DNA from: Firm-04 sp964479595
GTDB taxonomy: Bacteria; Bacillota; Clostridia; Oscillospirales; Ruminococcaceae
Assembly: GCA_964479595.1 (NCBI GenBank)
Contig: CAYZMU010000002.1
Location: forward strand, 62,001 to 126,000
Direction: 5' to 3'
Length of the DNA stretch: 64,000 nt
In this document: in pieces, positions 62,244 to 64,000 of the stretch
How the letters are laid out: every line of letters starts with the position of its first letter
Position numbering within the stretch: the stretch's first letter is position 1
Translations under genes and position numbers: made by a program
The notes under the pieces: model-generated
Databases searched by the model: none
What the model was told of the DNA's origin: nothing
Seen by the model: only the letters and a program-made list of their open reading frames with translations

Positions 62244-63319
62244 TGGAACTTTGGCGAAAAATCCGGAATCAAAAGCTTGTCGCCTCGGCCGCGCATCTGC
62301 TCTACAGCCTGCGTGTCCGAGCCCCCGCGGACCCCGCTGACACGCGGCTGTCGTTCGCGGCGCGGCGGCAGGGCGCTGTCAAAGTCGCGTTTATCTGCGA
62401 TGAGATGACGTGGGAGGATTACCGGGGCATCTGCGAGGGGATTTTCCTGCACCCGTCCTGCTGGCGGCGCCAGCTGGCGGCGTTTGCTCCGGATTTTGTC
62501 TTCTGCGAATCCGCGTGGTGCGGGATCGACGCCTTCCCGAATGTCTGGCGGGCGCGGATTTACAAGGACCGCAGACTGCTCTTTGAGAACCGCAAAACGC
62601 TGCTGGAGATTCTGGATTACTGCCGTGAAAACGCGATTCCGACGGTTTTCTGGAATAAGGAAGACCCCACCTTTTTCGACGACGCGGTCTATGATTTCAC
62701 CCCGACCGCGCTGCTGTTTGACACGGTCTTCACGACCGCGCGGGAGTGCGTGCCTCGCTACCGCGCGCGGGGGCACGAGCGGGTGTTTGTGCTGCCGTTC
62801 GGCGTCAGCGAGGCGTATTTTCACGTGGACGGCTCCAAAAGAGAAAAGAACTCCGCTGTGTTTTTCGGCAGCTATTTTCGCGACCTGCACACGCGCTGCG
62901 ACGCGCTGGAAACGCTGCTGGACTATGTGCTCGAACAGGGGATGCGGCTGGACATTTACGACCGCAAATCCCAGAGCCCGGACGAGAAGTTCCGGTATCC
63001 GCAGAAATACCAGCGTTATGTCAGAGCGGCTGTCCCCTACGCGGATATTCCCGGCCTCTGCGGACGTTATGAGTACGCCGTCAATGTCAACACCGTAACC
63101 GATTCCGAAACCATGTTTTCCAGACGTCTCCTGCAGATGGCGGCCGCGGGGCTCAAAGTCCTCTCCAACCCCTTTGAGGCGGCGGGGGAGCTGAGCGGTA
63201 TCAGCTGCCGCGAAATCGCGGACGGAATTGTGCTGCTGCGCGGGGAGGCGGAGCGGCTGCGCGCGGAATACAGTCTGGAGGAGCAGTTTGAGAAAATGGT
63301 CGGGCAAATAGGAATTTGA
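62243..63319 (+). CDS. CgeB-like glycosyltransferase
   Basis: 358 residues. It follows the CgeB/DUF3880 family pattern: an N-terminal receptor part (VAFICDEMTWEDYRGICEG), PTVFWNKEDPTFFDDAVYDF in the middle, the VLPFGVSEAYFH and AVFFGSYFRDL segments that open the GT-B C-terminal domain, and ETMFSRRLLQMAAAGLKVLSNP near the end. Start ATG 62243 overlaps the upstream stop (TAATG), so it is translationally coupled. Sugar specificity unknown. Confidence 0.8.
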   Translation: MELWRKIRNQKLVASAAHLLYSLRVRAPADPADTRLSFAARRQGAVKVAFICDEMTWEDYRGICEGIFLHPSCWRRQLAAFAPDFVFCESAWCGIDAFPNVWRARIYKDRRLLFENRKTLLEILDYCRENAIPTVFWNKEDPTFFDDAVYDFTPTALLFDTVFTTARECVPRYRARGHERVFVLPFGVSEAYFHVDGSKREKNSAVFFGSYFRDLHTRCDALETLLDYVLEQGMRLDIYDRKSQSPDEKFRYPQKYQRYVRAAVPYADIPGLCGRYEYAVNVNTVTDSETMFSRRLLQMAAAGLKVLSNPFEAAGELSGISCREIADGIVLLRGEAERLRAEYSLEEQFEKMVGQIGI

Positions 63320-63332
63320 AAGGTCGCAATGT

Positions 63333-64000
63333 ATGATAAAATCTATTGCTTCTTGTATATCAGAGTGCTGGCACAACCGAAGACGGCTGCTGGCAGTCTC
63401 GATTTATAATTTTAAATTTCAGTTTAATCAGACAAAATTAAATTTGATTTGGGCAATCCTGAATCCCTTGCTGCAGGCACTGACTTACTGGTTCGTTTTT
63501 CATATCGGAATGCGCACCAATTCCCCCGTAGACGGAGTTTCCTACCTGACATGGATGCTGACGGGGCTGCTCCCGTGGTTTTACATCTCCTTCGTTTTGC
63601 AGAGCGGGGTGAACAGCATTGTCGTGGCGCGCGGTATCATTTGCAATATGGCGTATCCGACAAGCATCATACCGGTCTGCACAGTCCTCACAGAATTCAT
63701 CTCACATCTCTTTTTTATGGCAGTTCTTATCGCAATTCAGCTGGTGTCCGGTGTAAGATACGGGCTCCAAACGTTCGGCGTTTTGTACTATATGGTCGCG
63801 GGCAGCATCTTTCTGACCGGCTTTACATTTTTGTTTTCTACTATTACGGTCTATTTCCGGGATATGCAGAAATTCATGGCACTGATCGTGAAGCTTCTGT
63901 TTTTTATTACGCCCATCTGCTGGGTCAATCAAGGAGAACTTATGGAAAGTATTCAGAAGTGGAATCCATTGACATATATCATTGAAGGATATCGCAGTAC
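63333..64000 (+). CDS. ABC-2 type polysaccharide export permease (partial)
   Basis: A 222-codon open frame to the window edge, starting ATG 63333 (MIKSIASCISECWHNRRRLL) with AAAGG nine bases upstream. Family features of TagG/Wzm-type permeases: NLIWAILNPLLQALTYWFVF, LTGLLPWFYISFVLQSGVNS, IICNMAYPTSIIPVCTVLTEF, STITVYFRDMQKFMALIVKL and ITPICWV. It would pair with an ATPase downstream to export an undecaprenyl-linked polysaccharide. Codons are visibly AT-richer than in the neighbouring genes. The stop lies outside the window. Confidence 0.9.
   Translation, partial: MIKSIASCISECWHNRRRLLAVSIYNFKFQFNQTKLNLIWAILNPLLQALTYWFVFHIGMRTNSPVDGVSYLTWMLTGLLPWFYISFVLQSGVNSIVVARGIICNMAYPTSIIPVCTVLTEFISHLFFMAVLIAIQLVSGVRYGLQTFGVLYYMVAGSIFLTGFTFLFSTITVYFRDMQKFMALIVKLLFFITPICWVNQGELMESIQKWNPLTYIIEGYRS

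Overview
The window is a high-GC segment of a Gram-positive anaerobe, most likely an Oscillospiraceae (Ruminococcus-like) gut or rumen bacterium. The evidence is five or six dockerin-bearing secreted proteins (cellulosome-type), GTP-dependent PEP carboxykinase, an [FeFe]-hydrogenase-like sensor protein, a sodium-pump decarboxylase beta subunit, and textbook sigma-A promoters and Shine-Dalgarno sites. Three runs of 100 N mark it as a draft or metagenome scaffold. Two of those gaps are artefacts: the same 55 bases lie on both sides.

Layout. 1-4.5 kb: ComF, a zinc-ribbon protein, an acyl-CoA dehydratase activase-related protein, TatD. 4.5-24.1 kb: degradative and secreted functions, with a 2041-residue dockerin-bearing subtilisin, pckG, a GH9-CBM3-dockerin cellulase, mntP, a rhomboid protease, a CBM35-GH26-dockerin mannanase and a dockerin protein with a carbohydrate-binding domain. 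24.3-37.4 kb: housekeeping (tRNA-Thr, rimI-polA, a type IIA topoisomerase A subunit, a U32-like protein, oadB plus a short oadG-like gene, alr-ung-metF-MetH activation protein).

37.4-46.1 kb is the most unusual block: a DivIVA-like coiled-coil protein, an [FeFe]-hydrogenase-like protein with a C-terminal Fe-S domain, a zinc-ribbon/leucine-rich protein, then a Ser/Thr kinase with zinc ribbon, a vWA protein and a PP2C phosphatase (a TerY-P-type triad), then a protein with a possible dead cytidine-deaminase-like domain. I read this as a redox- or H2-responsive phosphosignalling module. 46.5-50.4 kb holds rpe (interrupted by a real gap) and a second oddity: an RnfD-RnfE fusion plus an RnfA-like protein that appear to have lost the intramembrane iron-sulphur cysteines, with no RnfB, C or G beside them.

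50.4-58.9 kb: tRNA-Gly/Arg/His, a cytoplasmic alpha-amylase, a membrane-fused spermidine-synthase-like protein, a frameshifted small gene, two tandem CE2-type esterases that are mosaically identical and may start at ACG, and a LysR regulator. 59-59.9 kb is an AT-rich non-coding tract with a candidate small RNA and a 365-bp element with 16-bp inverted ends. It precedes a surface-polysaccharide locus (GT2, UDP-ManNAc-type dehydrogenase, CgeB-like glycosyltransferase, ABC-2 export permease) that runs off the right edge.
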